Translations under genes and position numbers: made by a program
Source: Dysidea avara
Lineage: Eukaryota > Porifera > Demospongiae > Dictyoceratida > Dysideidae
DNA: 64,000 bases
Direction of reading: 5' to 3'
NCBI RefSeq assembly: GCF_963678975.1
Contig: NC_089281.1
Coordinates: 6,845,277 to 6,909,276 of the forward strand
Shown: in pieces, positions 35,601-46,502 of the stretch
Layout of the letters: every line of letters begins with the position of its first letter
Position numbering within the stretch: position 1 is the first letter of the stretch
Notes under the pieces: model-generated
Database searches by the model: none
Seen by the model: only the letters and a program-made list of their open reading frames with translations
Told to the model about the DNA's origin: nothing

Positions 35601-38278
35601 TCAAGCGTGCAGCACTTAATACTCATGGTGCTGCCGGTTTGTCTGGTGTGGATGCTTATGGGTGGAAGCGTCTGTGCACCTCTTTTAATGAGGCTTCTGT
35701 TGAACTGTGCCAAGCCTTGGCCTCTGTTGCCCGCTGCTTATCCATAACTACAGTTGAACCTGCAATTTTGATGCCTTTTGTTGCTTGCAGGCTGATACCT
35801 CTCGACAAACGCCCAGGTGTGAGACCAATAGGTATTGGTGACGTGCCCCGTAGAATTGTTGCTAAGGCGATCCTTTATGTTATAGGTGATGATATTGCAC
35901 TGGCTGCTGGCCCATTACAGACCTGTGCGGGACAATCAGCTGGCTCTGAGGCTGTTGTACATGCTATGAAGAATATGTTTGATGACAGTGATTGTGAAGC
36001 TGCACTCTTAGTGGATGCTACTAATGCATTCAATTGTGTGAATCGCCAAGCTGCCCTACATAATATATCCATCCTTTGTCCTGCATTTTCTACTATCCTG
36101 AACAACACTTATGCTCAGCCAGTCCGATTGTTTGTAGTTGGAAAGGGTGAAATCCCATCTTGTGAAGGAACAACTCAAGGAGATCCTCTCGCAATGGCAA
36201 TGTATGCCCTGGCTGTGGTTCCCTTAATTAAAAGACTCCGTGTGGCTGTCCCCAGTGTTGGGCAGGTATGGTTTGCAGATGATGCCACTGCGGTGGGGAA
36301 ACTGAAACTTTTGCATAAATGGTGGCAGATACTATCCTCTTTGGGACCTAATTTCGGGTATTTTTCTAATGCATCTAAGACAGTGTTGATTGTAAAGCCT
36401 CATTTGTTAACTATTGCAAAATCTATCTTTGCTGACACTGGTATGCAGATCACTGATCAGGGCCAGCGCCATCTTGGGGCTGCATTGGGCTCTCGAGAAT
36501 TTGCAGAGGGGTTTGTGGCCAAGAAGGTTTGTTCTTGGTCTAGTGAAGTGCTTGCTTTGGCTGAGATTGCTACAAATCGTCCTCATGCGGCTTTTTGTGC
36601 TTTCACTCATGGGATGATAGGCCGGTGGGTATACATCATGAGGACCATCCCCAATGTCAGGCCCCTGTTTCAGCCTCTAGAGGATGCCATCCGTTTGAAG
36701 CTGATCCCTGCCCTCACTGGCCATGGTGCTTGTTCTGCCTTAGAGCGTGATGTGCTCTCTCTACCCTGCCACCTAGGTGGCTTGGGTATTGTCAATCCTG
36801 TAGACATTGCTGATTCTCAGTTTACTGCATCTATCAAAATCACACACTCTCTGAGATCTTTGATTGTTGCTCAGAATCTACTAGCCCCTCTACCCGACGT
36901 TAGTTCTATCAAGGCTCAGATTCATCAGGATCGTCGCTCTACTTTGAGGGGGAGGGCTTCTACGATCAAATCTAATCTTTCATCAGAATCCCAAAGAGTT
37001 TTAGACCTGAACAGTGAACCGGGTGCTTCTGCCTGGCTGACAGCATTGCCTTTGGCAGAGCAGGGATTCCATCTGATGAAGCAAGAATTTTGGGATGCCT
37101 TGCATCTTAGATACGGCTGGAAGCTCCTGAACATACCCAGTCACTGTGTTTGTGGGGTCCCATTTTCTGCGGATCATGCTATGATTTGCAGACATGGAGG
37201 CCTCACATTTGTTCGCCACAATGCTTTGCGAAACATCACTGCAGAGTGGCTTTCCAAGACATGTCATGATGTGGCCCTTGAGCCACCTTTACAGCCACTT
37301 ACTGGGGAGATCATTGCACCTAAGACTGCCAACCGTCAGGATGAGGCTAGGGCAGACATGCATGCTAGGGGATTCTGGGGGCAGCGTCAAAGTGCCTTTT
37401 TTGACGTAAGGGTGTTTCATCCTAATGCACCGAGCTACTGCAACACCAGTGTCCCCTCTTTGTATCGACGTCACGAGGCACAGAAGAAACGTGAGTATGG
37501 TGACCGTGTCAGAGAGGTTGAGCAGGCCTCCTTCACTCCCCTTGTGTTTGCAACCACTGGAGGTATGGGAAGGGAGGCAATAGTTTTCTACCGTCGTTTG
37601 GCTGACCATCTATCTCGCCGCGGCTCTACTAGTTACAGTCAGACTCTGGCTTTTATCCGATGCACATTGTCTTTTTCTCTACTTCGGTCAGCTACAATGT
37701 GCATACGTGAAAGTAGGTCCATCTTGCATCGCTCCTCTGATGCCTCTCCTGAGATGGGCCGCATTGATGAACACAGGGACTTTTAAACTTTTAGCAATCT
37801 GGTCCTTTTTATTCAGTTGTCCAGCACGTGCTTTCTTTGTGCTGGGGGTGGTAGGCAAGGGCAGTCCATCCAGCCCGGGGAAAAAAAAATTATAAAAAAA
37901 ACAAAAAACCCAGGTACCTGGTATGCTTACAGTGATTACCAGACCTATAGCTAATTCTGCTGCTTCACGAAATCTGCACACTATCAACTAAGAATAAAGA
38001 AACCTTGATGACTATGACGTCACATCTCTCTAACTAGATGCGAAGTCGAGTGCTAAGTACATTTCATAGATTTCAGTACCTCTTAAGTCTGCTCCAATAT
38101 TGTCTACTTTGCCTTCTATGTTGTCAAGTTGTTCCCCTTGTTCGTTCAGAGTCACTAGCGTGTCTATACCGATCTGGTTGGTCTCTTCGGCCACTTGTCT
38201 GATCCTTCGTGTGGCATCTAAGGTCTCATTAGTGACCATATCAACACGGTTCTCAAGGCGCTCCGCTTCGTGGTTCAT
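32641..38278 (-). CDS. SNAP25: SNAP-25-like Qbc-SNARE
   Basis: Three exons, 38080-38278, 32851-33097 and 32641-32800, give 606 nt and 201 aa (SNAP-25: 206). Exon 1 is the N-terminal Qb SNARE helix (ATRRIRQVAEETNQIG, ending with the zero-layer region NEQGEQL). Exon 2 opens with the Cys cluster CCGCCVCPC, the palmitoylation site that tethers SNAP-25 to membranes, then a basic linker and VTNDEREDEMDENL. Exon 3 is the Qc helix (GNLKGIAQEMGSELDRQNDQ). The protein would pair with syntaxin and an R-SNARE in exocytic fusion. Start and stop are both in the window. Intron 1 (33098-38079) has collected at least three mobile elements. SNAP-23/25/29 subtype cannot be fixed, but the Cys cluster excludes SNAP-29. 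Confidence 0.93.
34648..35003. mobile_element. 356-bp hAT-type MITE with 8-bp target duplication
   Basis: The ends are CAGGGCCGCC and the inverted GCGGCCCTG. They are flanked by ACAGTACT at 34640-34647 and 35004-35011. The interior has poly(A) and poly(C) runs and GGGGCCC-rich subterminal blocks. An 8-bp duplication with CAGGG ends is the hAT signature. No ORF. It lies in the SNAP-25-like intron 1. Confidence 0.85.
35013..35245. mobile_element. 233-bp palindromic MITE with TA target duplication
   Basis: The arms are near-perfect inverted copies of about 105 bp. The ends are ACTGGGCATTATTAATTTAA and its reverse complement, with a short loop near 35120-35135. TA flanks both ends (35011-35012, 35246-35247), so a Tc1/mariner-like MITE is likely. 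It lies directly beside the hAT MITE. Confidence 0.85.
35503..37908 (+). mobile_element. 5'-truncated target-primed retrotransposon with C-terminal nuclease
   Basis: The insertion is bounded by the 10-bp repeat CCCAGGTACC (35493-35502 and 37909-37918) and ends in an A-rich tail (37880-37908). This is the signature of target-primed reverse transcription. Its single ORF is open from the 5' break to 37786. It sits antisense in intron 1 of the SNAP-25-like gene. 5' truncation during insertion explains the missing N-terminal part. Confidence 0.85.
35639..37786 (+). CDS. Reverse transcriptase with C-terminal zinc knuckle and PD-(D/E)XK-like nuclease (partial)
   Basis: The open frame reaches back to about 35504, where the element is truncated. 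Reverse transcriptase motifs: RPIGIGDVPRR, palm motif A VDATNAFNCVNR, motif B EGTTQGDPLAM and the catalytic FADDATAV, all intact. The C-terminal part has a Cys/His knuckle (CVCG..DHAMICRHGG) and then DEARADMHARGFWG..FFDVRV, resembling the restriction-like endonuclease of R2/CRE/HERO-class non-LTR elements. No apurinic endonuclease is visible, but the N terminus is missing. The frame has no stops, so the insertion is recent. Clade assignment within the nuclease-bearing non-LTR elements is inference. Confidence 0.8.
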   Translation: MSGVDAYGWKRLCTSFNEASVELCQALASVARCLSITTVEPAILMPFVACRLIPLDKRPGVRPIGIGDVPRRIVAKAILYVIGDDIALAAGPLQTCAGQSAGSEAVVHAMKNMFDDSDCEAALLVDATNAFNCVNRQAALHNISILCPAFSTILNNTYAQPVRLFVVGKGEIPSCEGTTQGDPLAMAMYALAVVPLIKRLRVAVPSVGQVWFADDATAVGKLKLLHKWWQILSSLGPNFGYFSNASKTVLIVKPHLLTIAKSIFADTGMQITDQGQRHLGAALGSREFAEGFVAKKVCSWSSEVLALAEIATNRPHAAFCAFTHGMIGRWVYIMRTIPNVRPLFQPLEDAIRLKLIPALTGHGACSALERDVLSLPCHLGGLGIVNPVDIADSQFTASIKITHSLRSLIVAQNLLAPLPDVSSIKAQIHQDRRSTLRGRASTIKSNLSSESQRVLDLNSEPGASAWLTALPLAEQGFHLMKQEFWDALHLRYGWKLLNIPSHCVCGVPFSADHAMICRHGGLTFVRHNALRNITAEWLSKTCHDVALEPPLQPLTGEIIAPKTANRQDEARADMHARGFWGQRQSAFFDVRVFHPNAPSYCNTSVPSLYRRHEAQKKREYGDRVREVEQASFTPLVFATTGGMGREAIVFYRRLADHLSRRGSTSYSQTLAFIRCTLSFSLLRSATMCIRESRSILHRSSDASPEMGRIDEHRDF

Positions 38279-38510
38279 TTTGGCAGATATAAATCGCTAC
38301 GGTCTCTATAAAAGTTGTTACTATTTTTTTGTAGACTGAACCAGCTTTATAGCTAATGGTCTGTGTTCATGCGGAATTCAGAAGTTTTGTGTGCTCTGAG
38401 TATGTTAGTTTAGTAAGGCTTACCAGATTGGAGATAGTGGGCAGTGGGATGAAATCACTAGAAAGCACTGTTCTCTAGGCTCATACATGCCTGTGTGTGA
38501 ACATTCAAAC

Positions 38511-38558
<48 letters not shown>

Positions 38559-39772
38559 GCTTTTAGCTACTGTGCTAGCATATATTGCATGGTCACACCT
38601 ATCCAGTAAACCAGGTTATCCGTGCACTACTCAGGTGCTGTGAGTCAGCACAGGTAAATCCTCCTGGAGCAGGACTAGTAACCCACAGGAGGCTGTACCA
38701 TGTCTCACAGGTGAAGGTGTGGGTACAGTCCCACCTTGACTTTCACCCACATCAGTTTCACTTTTTTTTTTGCTTGCTTGACATGTGGTAAGGGGCTAAT
38801 CATTGGTACTACCAAAGGTGTATGTGGTCATGTGAGATAAGCAGTTGATAGAATTGACCCCACCATGCAATATTGCATTCTGGGCTTTCCATGTAACAAT
38901 CATTCGCCTGGACAGTTGGCATTTGTTTTATTCCCTGGTTAACACCAGGCACTCATTAAACCATTTTGTCCAGTTGCTGTTGTTATCTCCTTGAGTATTC
39001 ACATTGCTCCAATGAACCCAGCTGTTAAATGGTGACCTGGTGTCAACTGGGGAAGCAGCCTACTGGAAACAAACACACACCTTGGATTCAGCTGAATATC
39101 TTGTAACATCTTCAAGACTTAGTGATGAAAACAGAAACTAGTTGAATACTACACAAATAATACTAACTAAAAACAGCCAAGCTGTGAAAAGAGATATAAG
39201 TGTGCTTCAAATACTAGGTTTAAGAACATAATGAATCAAAGGTGGTAGGTTGCCTTAAAATGATTAACATTAACATAATTCATAATTTTAGCCAAAATTC
39301 TTTGCCCCTACCTTACACATTCTAGCAAAATAGCAACAGTTCCCATCATCAACAACAATATTGTTGAAGTAACAAACATGCTATACAATGTAAAATGGTG
39401 GACACACTGAACAAGGATAATCAATACGAGGTAAATGTAGTACACTGGAGCACATTGTCAAGTTGCTGGCTATTCAGTTTCACATTGTTGACTAGTGCAG
39501 CACACACTCAGATGTGCTATTTTACTTTGAGGACAAACTAACCATGTAAGATTGAATTATTGATGCAGCTCATTTACACAAAAATTCTGGCTGTGTAGCA
39601 AAACATCTGAAATCATTTCCAAAATGGAAGGAAACCTCATGCTAACTATTAATATGTACTCCCACACATCCTGCACACTTACAAATTTAATTTGTCCCAC
39701 ACATCCTGCACACTTACAAATTTAATTTGTACACATGCCAATGAATTGTGATTTGTGGTGGACAATTAAAGG
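38279..39772. other. Upstream region of the SNAP-25-like gene with (CA)n run and repeat fragments
   Basis: It holds a (CA)n microsatellite at about 38513-38556, a repeat fragment at 38600-38770 that resembles 24430-24500, and from about 39000 the left part of the profilin/ERO1 repeat unit. TCCCACACATCCTGCACACTTACAAATTTAATTTG is present twice in tandem just upstream of the profilin relic (near 39660 and 39695). No independent gene seen. Confidence 0.5.
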
Positions 39773-40163
39773 ATGAGTTGGGATAGCTACATTGATATAA
39801 CATAGACAAGAGGTGTAGATGGAGTAGCACACTCTGATAAGGCCTGTATCATTGGACTAGATGGTGGAGGACCAGTCATACTCATCCAAATGCATTAAAA
39901 CTTAGAAGACAGGAAGGGCCATGCAAATATTGCTTTAGAAATCAAGATTTCACCCTTTTTATGAGTGATGGTGCAGTGCATATTGAAGGTCTGAGATATA
40001 CCACTTTAAACATAATATTGCACAAAGATGGAGGGATCAGCAGTTACACTTCAGTCATCAAAAAGTGCTATAGTCATTGAACTGTCCTGAAGGTGGCCAG
40101 CAGGGTAACACTAACATAGGTGTTAATGTTATTGCAGAGTATCTTAAGTCATTGGATATGTGA
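39773..40163 (+). pseudogene. Profilin relic A
   Basis: It starts MSWDSYID like the intact copies, but loses the segment encoding NLIAQ, which brings in a stop at codon 11. Later blocks (KACIIGLDGGG, a QEGPCKYCFRNQDF-like block, NTNIGVNVIAEYL) are recognisable in shifted frames. The TATA-like box of the intact copies is degraded upstream. Confidence 0.85.
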
Positions 40164-41424
40164 CTGCTGTCTTCTAAAATTAATATATTACAACATGTAT
40201 ATTTATGCTTATACTTGGTAACACAAAATACACAAGTTCATTACCTAGGAGGACCAAGGAGTGATTACAGCTTTTTTCGCATCTAGTTTTAAAACTTCTA
40301 AACCCATAGCCATGGTTGAACACAGTCACAAACATTTTCAGTATGCAAACTTCAGTAGGTTATGGTACATGTTATTGAACCAGCTTGTACTGCAGTGATG
40401 CTAACAACACGCAGTTTTGCTATCCAACCTACTGTACATGTGGAATAGGCAGTGACCACCTAACAAGATACAGAGAGTTAGTCTGCATGTCTTTAAAATG
40501 ATTTTATCAGGTGGGGGACCACTTATCAGTGGCAGAGGGTGACTAACCACAGTGCCAATTGTAGCAAGACAGTACATTATTCAAATGTGTGGTATATTAT
40601 TATTATAATTGTTGTGACTGCATTAATAAGTACTCACATTCTGAAACACCACTTAGTGTGTCTGAAATCAAACAAGGTGGGTGGCCATGAAGTGGCTGCA
40701 ATGATGTTAACTGATGTGGCAGGAATGAGGATGATAGTGTAATCATAGCTACCTGGAACCAAATGTATTAAAACCACTGTATATGATACTGACATTGCAT
40801 ATGTTGTTATGAGGCACTCCAAAAAATTTAGTATCTGATCATGTGCTGCTACCACATACAGGAGCCCATAACTGCCTTGAGTGCCTTGCCCCTAAAACAT
40901 CATTCCCTTCACACATTTATTTAATCATGCTGCTATATAGGGTGGAGAATGAAACAATAAAAAAGAAAAGAAAATTGTTTGTTGGTCTCCTATGATAAAA
41001 TTGCAGTTTCCAAGTTCATACATCCTCCCCAGTCTGATCTGCCTGCTGGGAACACCATGTGGCTATACTGTATTATGTTGAGTGGCTTACCACATTAGAT
41101 CTGAACTGATTGAGTTGGTTGACAAATGAAAAACATGCACCACTGTAAAACAAACTATCTTGTTGAAACAATAAAAGTTCCTTTTACGTAAATTGTATGG
41201 ATATACAACTGCACAAGCTTTAGATGAGCAATACATTAACAAGAACTGTCCACTATACAATAGGCTTCAAAGCAGAATCAGAAGTTACATCTAGCTGTTC
41301 AACTGAAAATATTCTCATAGAACGTTCACCTAATCATAATGACCTAATAGAGTGTACAGCTACAAACAAGATAATATTATTGTGTACTGGTTATGTACAA
41401 ACACTGTACATCAGCTGACATTAC
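40164..41424. repeat. Spacer of unit 1, non-coding
   Basis: About 1.2 kb between the profilin relic and the ERO1 relic. It matches 46503-47657 in unit 2 (for example TCAGGTGGGGGACCACTTAT and the GGTGGCCATGAAGTGGCTGC block). The latter belongs to the MITE family described at 55139. No gene. Confidence 0.6.
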
Positions 41425-42824
41425 CTTCCTAAAGCATTGAACAAGGACACAATCTCTGTTCTGTGGAGCTTGAGCCTCTGAACATCATTAAATAATATTT
41501 TCAATGCTGTACCAATTCCTCGAACCTGTGAATACATCAATACCACATTGTACAGACAAGTCTATCCAAATTGATGGAATCATCACAAAACAATTTCAAG
41601 ACAAATGTGTGAGAAAGAAATTTAAAATGGTAAAAAATATCTAGCCCTATTCCTATATATAGTTACTTTATAAGAGTCGGAGGATTAAATCATCACCTCG
41701 AAACATCTGTACTTATGTGATTGACAGAGAACTGACCTGTACTTTCCCCCATAGTCTACACTTTTCACAACCAACACAGTCCATAATCCGTGAGATGTTC
41801 CTGAAGCGCTGCTTGAACTGGCTCTAAAAATCAGACATCAATATTGTCCTCCCTACAGTAGAGTGATTCTGACCTTTAACTCAATTGAAGAATCATCATT
41901 GAACATTTGTGTTTCATCAAATAAACTTGGGCATGACCTAAATGTTTATAAAATGGCATACTTCAATGTAATTACAATTACATTAATTACAAGACAAAAC
42001 AACCAATTCACTTTGCAGCTCAGACGACTTGTCGGATTGCTTCCTTGACAATTTTCTCATCAAGTTTATTCCCGGTGAAGAAAGACACTGATTCCCAAAG
42101 TGGTTCTCCCCTTAATTGCTCTCAGCACCAACAAGTAAGTAAAATAGAGGTTCTTAAGCCACAGGGCGCCTTAGGAAACAGACTATATATATATATATAA
42201 TTTATTCATGGTGTGAAAATAAAGTCTAAATACCTTGTGAAGCAGTCCTTTGAGGATCAAACCTCTTATTGAATTCTTCAAAATTAGGACCAAATGTTGG
42301 ATTTGTTGCAGAAGGCTCTGAAAAGAAAGCAACAGCAGTTAAGAGGAAAAGCAAAACTATCAGTCGAGTGTGCATTATAACCATAATGAATATTTTGGAA
42401 TAAAATATTTAGCCCAAGTTAGCCCAAGTTTGCTGCAATAAAGAGTTTTCTGTAACCAGAGGTACAAATGTACATTGGATATCCTCATTACATATCGAGT
42501 ATCAATCAGTTTGTTAACAAGAGGTTCACTATGATGGCTGTGTACACAAAGAGAGTCCGAAAGAAAAAAGGCTACAAATTGGAGCATGTTCTGAGTATGT
42601 TAGTCAAGGCTTACCAGATTGGAGATAGTGGGCGGTGAGATGAATCGTGATGCTTGTGTGCATGCCTGATATCAGTCGGTAGAAGGCTCTTTTCTCTAGG
42701 TACATGCCTGTGTGTTTGTTACAAAGAATAATAACATATGCACACGCACAAACACTATACACACACACCTTGCATACGACTGTAACCAATTATTGAATGC
42801 CTTGTAACTAACATCTTCTTAGGA
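41425..42824 (-). pseudogene. Second set of ERO1 3' exons, decayed (copy A)
   Basis: Exons equivalent to ERO1 8-14 lie at 42769-42824, 42615-42707, 42234-42317, 42012-42169, 41874-41937, 41737-41823 and 41425-41525, with splice sites kept. Exon 11' is 158 nt instead of 160: a 2-bp deletion near 42110 shifts the frame and gives a stop. In exon 9' the Cys before [10 protein letters not shown] is Tyr, losing the residue that corresponds to human ERO1A Cys241. No 5' exons accompany this copy. It is a downstream by-product of the tandem duplication; use as an alternative 3' end of ERO1 would give a truncated protein. Confidence 0.85.
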
Positions 42825-43567
42825 CTGATGGTTAAAATAAATAACAAATGACAAACAAAACTGTATGAAGAATACGGCGGCCAAGAATGGCTGGAATGAT
42901 GATAATGATATGGTGATTCTGTCATTATTTTAAAATGACTGGCATTAACATCATTGCAGGAATATAATGTCTTGGTCCTCACACCTAAGGCTTTAAACCC
43001 AGGCTATTTAAGGTCACACCATTTCTATTGTTTCTATTGGTATACGACTTCATTTCTTTGTTTGGAAGCTCAAAAGCTGACTAGCTCATGATTGTCAAAT
43101 TCCTTGTGGCGGTTTACCCTGTAGGCGTAACAAAATAATTGGTCATTTTTATCACACCAAATAATTGGTCATAACTCCATGAAAGTAACCTCTTTGATAT
43201 AAAATTACTTCCAACAACAAGATCCATGTGTCCAATAAGGTCCTGTCTGATACATGAAACTCTACATAGTTGGTCTCAAAGATTTTATAATGGATGCACT
43301 ATGTACATTCCTTTGTCCTAAGGATAATACGTTAATTTTGTGTAGGTGGGTAACATTGACAGTAGCAGATTGTACTATATACTGACTCATGCAGTACACA
43401 TATATGATGCAGCTCATTATTAAAATCACACAAATATCTCAACAACAAAAAATTGTGGCAAAACATCTGAAATCATTTTCATACTCAGTCCATTACATGA
43501 TACTCATGTTACTATTAATAACTATTACATGAAAATGTGTACTCCCACACATCCTGCTGCTCCACAC

Positions 43568-43575
43568 TTATAAAT
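43568..43575 (+). promoter_or_regulatory. TATA-like box upstream of profilin B
   Basis: TTATAAAT, 43 bp before the profilin ATG, in a stretch shared with the other intact copy (50745-50752). The spacing allows a short 5' UTR. The relics lack a clear match. Confidence 0.5.
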
Positions 43576-43617
43576 TTGTACTGAGTGATCAGTTAATCAT
43601 TGACCAGACAGCTAAGG

Positions 43618-44049
43618 ATGAGTTGGGATAGCTACATTGATAATCTTATAGCACAGACAAAAGATGCCTATGGAGTAGCACACTGTGATAAGGCCTGTAT
43701 CATTGGACTAGATGGTGGAGGAGGTTGGACCAGTTGTACTCACCCAAATGCATTAAAACTTCAAGGACAGGAAGGGCCAAATATTGCCAAGTGTTTTAAA
43801 AGTAAAGATTTCACTGTGTTTCAAAGTAACGGTGTGCGTATTGAAGGTCAAACGTATCAGTTTTTAAGACAAGATGACCAACATGAACAAGATGTCGTAT
43901 ATGTAAAGTACAAAGGAATTGGAGCAGTTACTCTTCAGTCATCTAAAACTGCTGTAGTCATTGCTCACTGTCCTGAAGGTGGCCAGCAGGGCAACACTAA
44001 CAAAGGCATTAATGTTATTGCGGAGTATCTTGTATCATTAGATATGTGA
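43618..44049 (+). CDS. PFN: Profilin (intact copy B)
   Basis: A single-exon 143-aa protein. It starts MSWDSYIDNLIAQ and carries the classic profilin N-terminal helix, the CIIGLDGGG..W turn that with the C-terminal helix forms the poly-proline groove, and a C terminus HCPEGGQQGNTNKG leading to AEYLVSLDM. Profilin binds G-actin and feeds it to formins and Ena/VASP. Length is a little above the usual 125-140. AATAAA follows the stop at 44057. It lies between the ERO1 relic and unit 2. Relative to copy D it reads GGGGWTS instead of GGGPWTS near the ligand groove. Confidence 0.93.
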   Translation: MSWDSYIDNLIAQTKDAYGVAHCDKACIIGLDGGGGWTSCTHPNALKLQGQEGPNIAKCFKSKDFTVFQSNGVRIEGQTYQFLRQDDQHEQDVVYVKYKGIGAVTLQSSKTAVVIAHCPEGGQQGNTNKGINVIAEYLVSLDM

Positions 44050-46135
44050 CTGTCTTAATAAATATGTTACAACATTGTAATTTCATGATATATTGTAATA
44101 TTTATACTTATAACACAAATACACGATAAAGGGTGACTACAAACTAAATATTATATAAGTGTTAATCTTTTACACCAATATTTAAAATGTCTAAATCTGT
44201 AGCTATGACCAATCATGAAGTCACAAACATTTTCACTGTAAACTATATACACTACAGTATTTAGGTACGTGTTTGGTGTGAACATGAACTAGTGCCATGT
44301 TTATTTTGGAAGGTGTTGATCAACAGCTGGCATGACAATCGAATTACACCCAAACAAGAACATATAAGATCCAACATTAGAAGTTAGTGGAAAGTATACC
44401 CACTCACTGCAGGTAGATTACAAAACTACAATTGTCTGTCAATGCACGGGATACTCCTTGGCAATATACACAGCAGCAGGTTGAGACTATGTAACATTTT
44501 ACGCAATTGTCCCAGGAAGGACTCTGGTATGTACTTCAGTTGCCTGTAGTTATTACATGGCAAATAAACTTGTGTTGCCCAAACATTAACATGTTTCAAC
44601 ATTACATATGTAGCTACACAGAAGAAAGCCTCTAGGTGTCAGCAATAAGTTGTACTATTGGTATACCAGAATGATTAACACACATGTGTGTGAGTACACC
44701 TGTGAGATTTTGAAATAACACTTTTAAAATACAGCAGTACAATTTATTGAAAGTGAGAGAATTTGTCCAGCAGACCTACCATACATGTGCAATAGGTAGT
44801 GACCACCTAACAAGATACTGAGCTAACCCACACACCTTGCAACACTACATTGTCCTTGACTTCATATTGCATTACTATGTACTCACATCCTGTAATAAAA
44901 TTACATTTCTCAGTTCTCAGTGTGTCTGAAATCAAAAGTGGTGGGTGGCCAAGAACTGGCTGCAATGATGTTACTGTCAATGAATGTAATAATGACAGCA
45001 TCTATGTACATCATACTTTATGCACCATTACAGAACAACACTGTACATTTCCACACACACACATACATGCATGCACCACACAATATTATACTGAAAATAA
45101 TAATAATGCCAACCTCATGTTACTATTACTAGACAGATGTTATCAACATCATGGGGTGAGTGTGAGTTTGTGAATTAAACGAATATGTACACCAATATTG
45201 TAGTGAACGTAGCTATCTTTTATGTAGGTGCTGAATTTGAAAGCAGGTGACAGTCATTCATTACATATATAACATTGTGAAGCAACATGTTTGTTTATGC
45301 ACTTGAGTATTCAACATTTTACATTATAACAGTAGTTGTGAAGCATCCAGGCCATACTTTGTGTGCATATCCATGTAGGCAACGAAGAGACTGAGCAGTC
45401 AATGTCATGAGTATATGTAGCCATATGATGTAGTTAATAAGTAGCTACAGCATGTCTCCTTCTTGTATACTCACGGTTTCTGTGTCTTGTTTCATCCCTT
45501 TGCTCTGCATTCCTATGTATTTGATACAGTGCCCTCCTTCGCACAAGTCTACATTCTCTTGCCTCAACTATCTATCAGTCATGATCATTCATCGAGCTCT
45601 TGTTTGTTACATGTCTCCATTGCACTGATATATTCGTGGTTTCTTTGTCTTCTTTCATCTGTCTGTTCTGGTGCTTTGAGCATCCCTATTTATTTTATCC
45701 GCTCTCCGGCTCCTTCACGCAAGCCTATGCTTTTTCATAAACATCAAGACTGAAGTGAGACGGACAAAGGTAACACATTCAACATCCAGTAATCTACTCT
45801 GTTAACTTAATATATCTGTGGCATTGACCATAGATAGTATATACAATCAGGGTCTGGTACTTGTTACCAGATTCCTTTAGTGCAACTTAATTGCTCATGC
45901 AGCTATAACTACTGTTATGTATTTTTAACATTGCACTATAAAGCTTTTACTACCACTAATATCTATGCATTGACGATGACAACAAATAAGGAAGTCCAGT
46001 AATCTACACCGTTAACTTTGCCGTGACATTGATGATGACAAGTAAGAAATTCCACATGCCATGGCATTGATCATGACGATGACAAGATGTCTCAGGATAT
46101 TATCGGGGCCTTTTGTGACACTTAAGAACTTAAGG
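44050..46135. repeat. Spacer of unit 1 downstream of profilin B
   Basis: Closely matched by 51227-53099. It contains a MITE-family fragment near 44930-44990, a pyrimidine-rich stretch at 45450-45740 and, at 45965-46090, about two copies of a GACGATGACAACAAATAAGG repeat just before profilin relic C. No gene recognised; the ORF at 45463-45753 has no family support. Confidence 0.6.
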
Positions 46136-46502
46136 ATGAGTTGGGATAGCTACATTGATAATCTTATAGCACAGACGAGTAGCACATTCACCCCTGACAT
46201 TGTGATAAGGCCCTGTATCATTGGACTAGGTGGTGGAGGACCTTGGACCAGTTATACTAATCCAAAACTTCGAGGACAGGAAGGGCCATGCACATATTGC
46301 TGTACAAGATTTTGCTTTTTTATGAGTGATGGTTTTAAAGACAATATGATTGCACAAAGATGAAGGATCAAGAGCAGTTATACTTCAGTCCGCATCAAAA
46401 AGTGTTATAATCATTGCTCACTGTCCTGAAGGTGGCCAACACGGTAACACTAACAAAGGTGTTAATGTTATTGTGGAGTATCTTATATCATTGGATGTGT
46501 GA
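46136..46502 (+). pseudogene. Profilin relic C
   Basis: MSWDSYIDNLIAQ is intact, but the next block (SSTFTPDIVIRP) has replaced DAYGVAHCDK. The GGGGPWTSYT turn is present. The middle third is deleted and shifted, and the frame stops after IAQR. The C-terminal AHCPEGGQHGNTNKG block survives in another frame. Confidence 0.85.

Larger units (their letters stand above)
39773..46135. repeat. Tandem segmental repeat, unit 1
   Basis: The unit contains, in order, a broken profilin, a set of ERO1 3' exons (minus), an intact profilin and about 2 kb of spacer. Unit 2 (46136-53099) repeats the same order with high similarity, and a third unit begins at 53100 with only the broken profilin. I set the borders at the ATG of the broken profilin for convenience; the true breakpoints are not fixed. 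Confidence 0.8.

Noticed and set aside
45463-45753. Plus-strand 96-codon ORF in the unit spacer
   Set aside because: Pyrimidine-rich translation with no family match; the equivalent in unit 2 (52446-52717) is in different frames, so it is not under coding selection.
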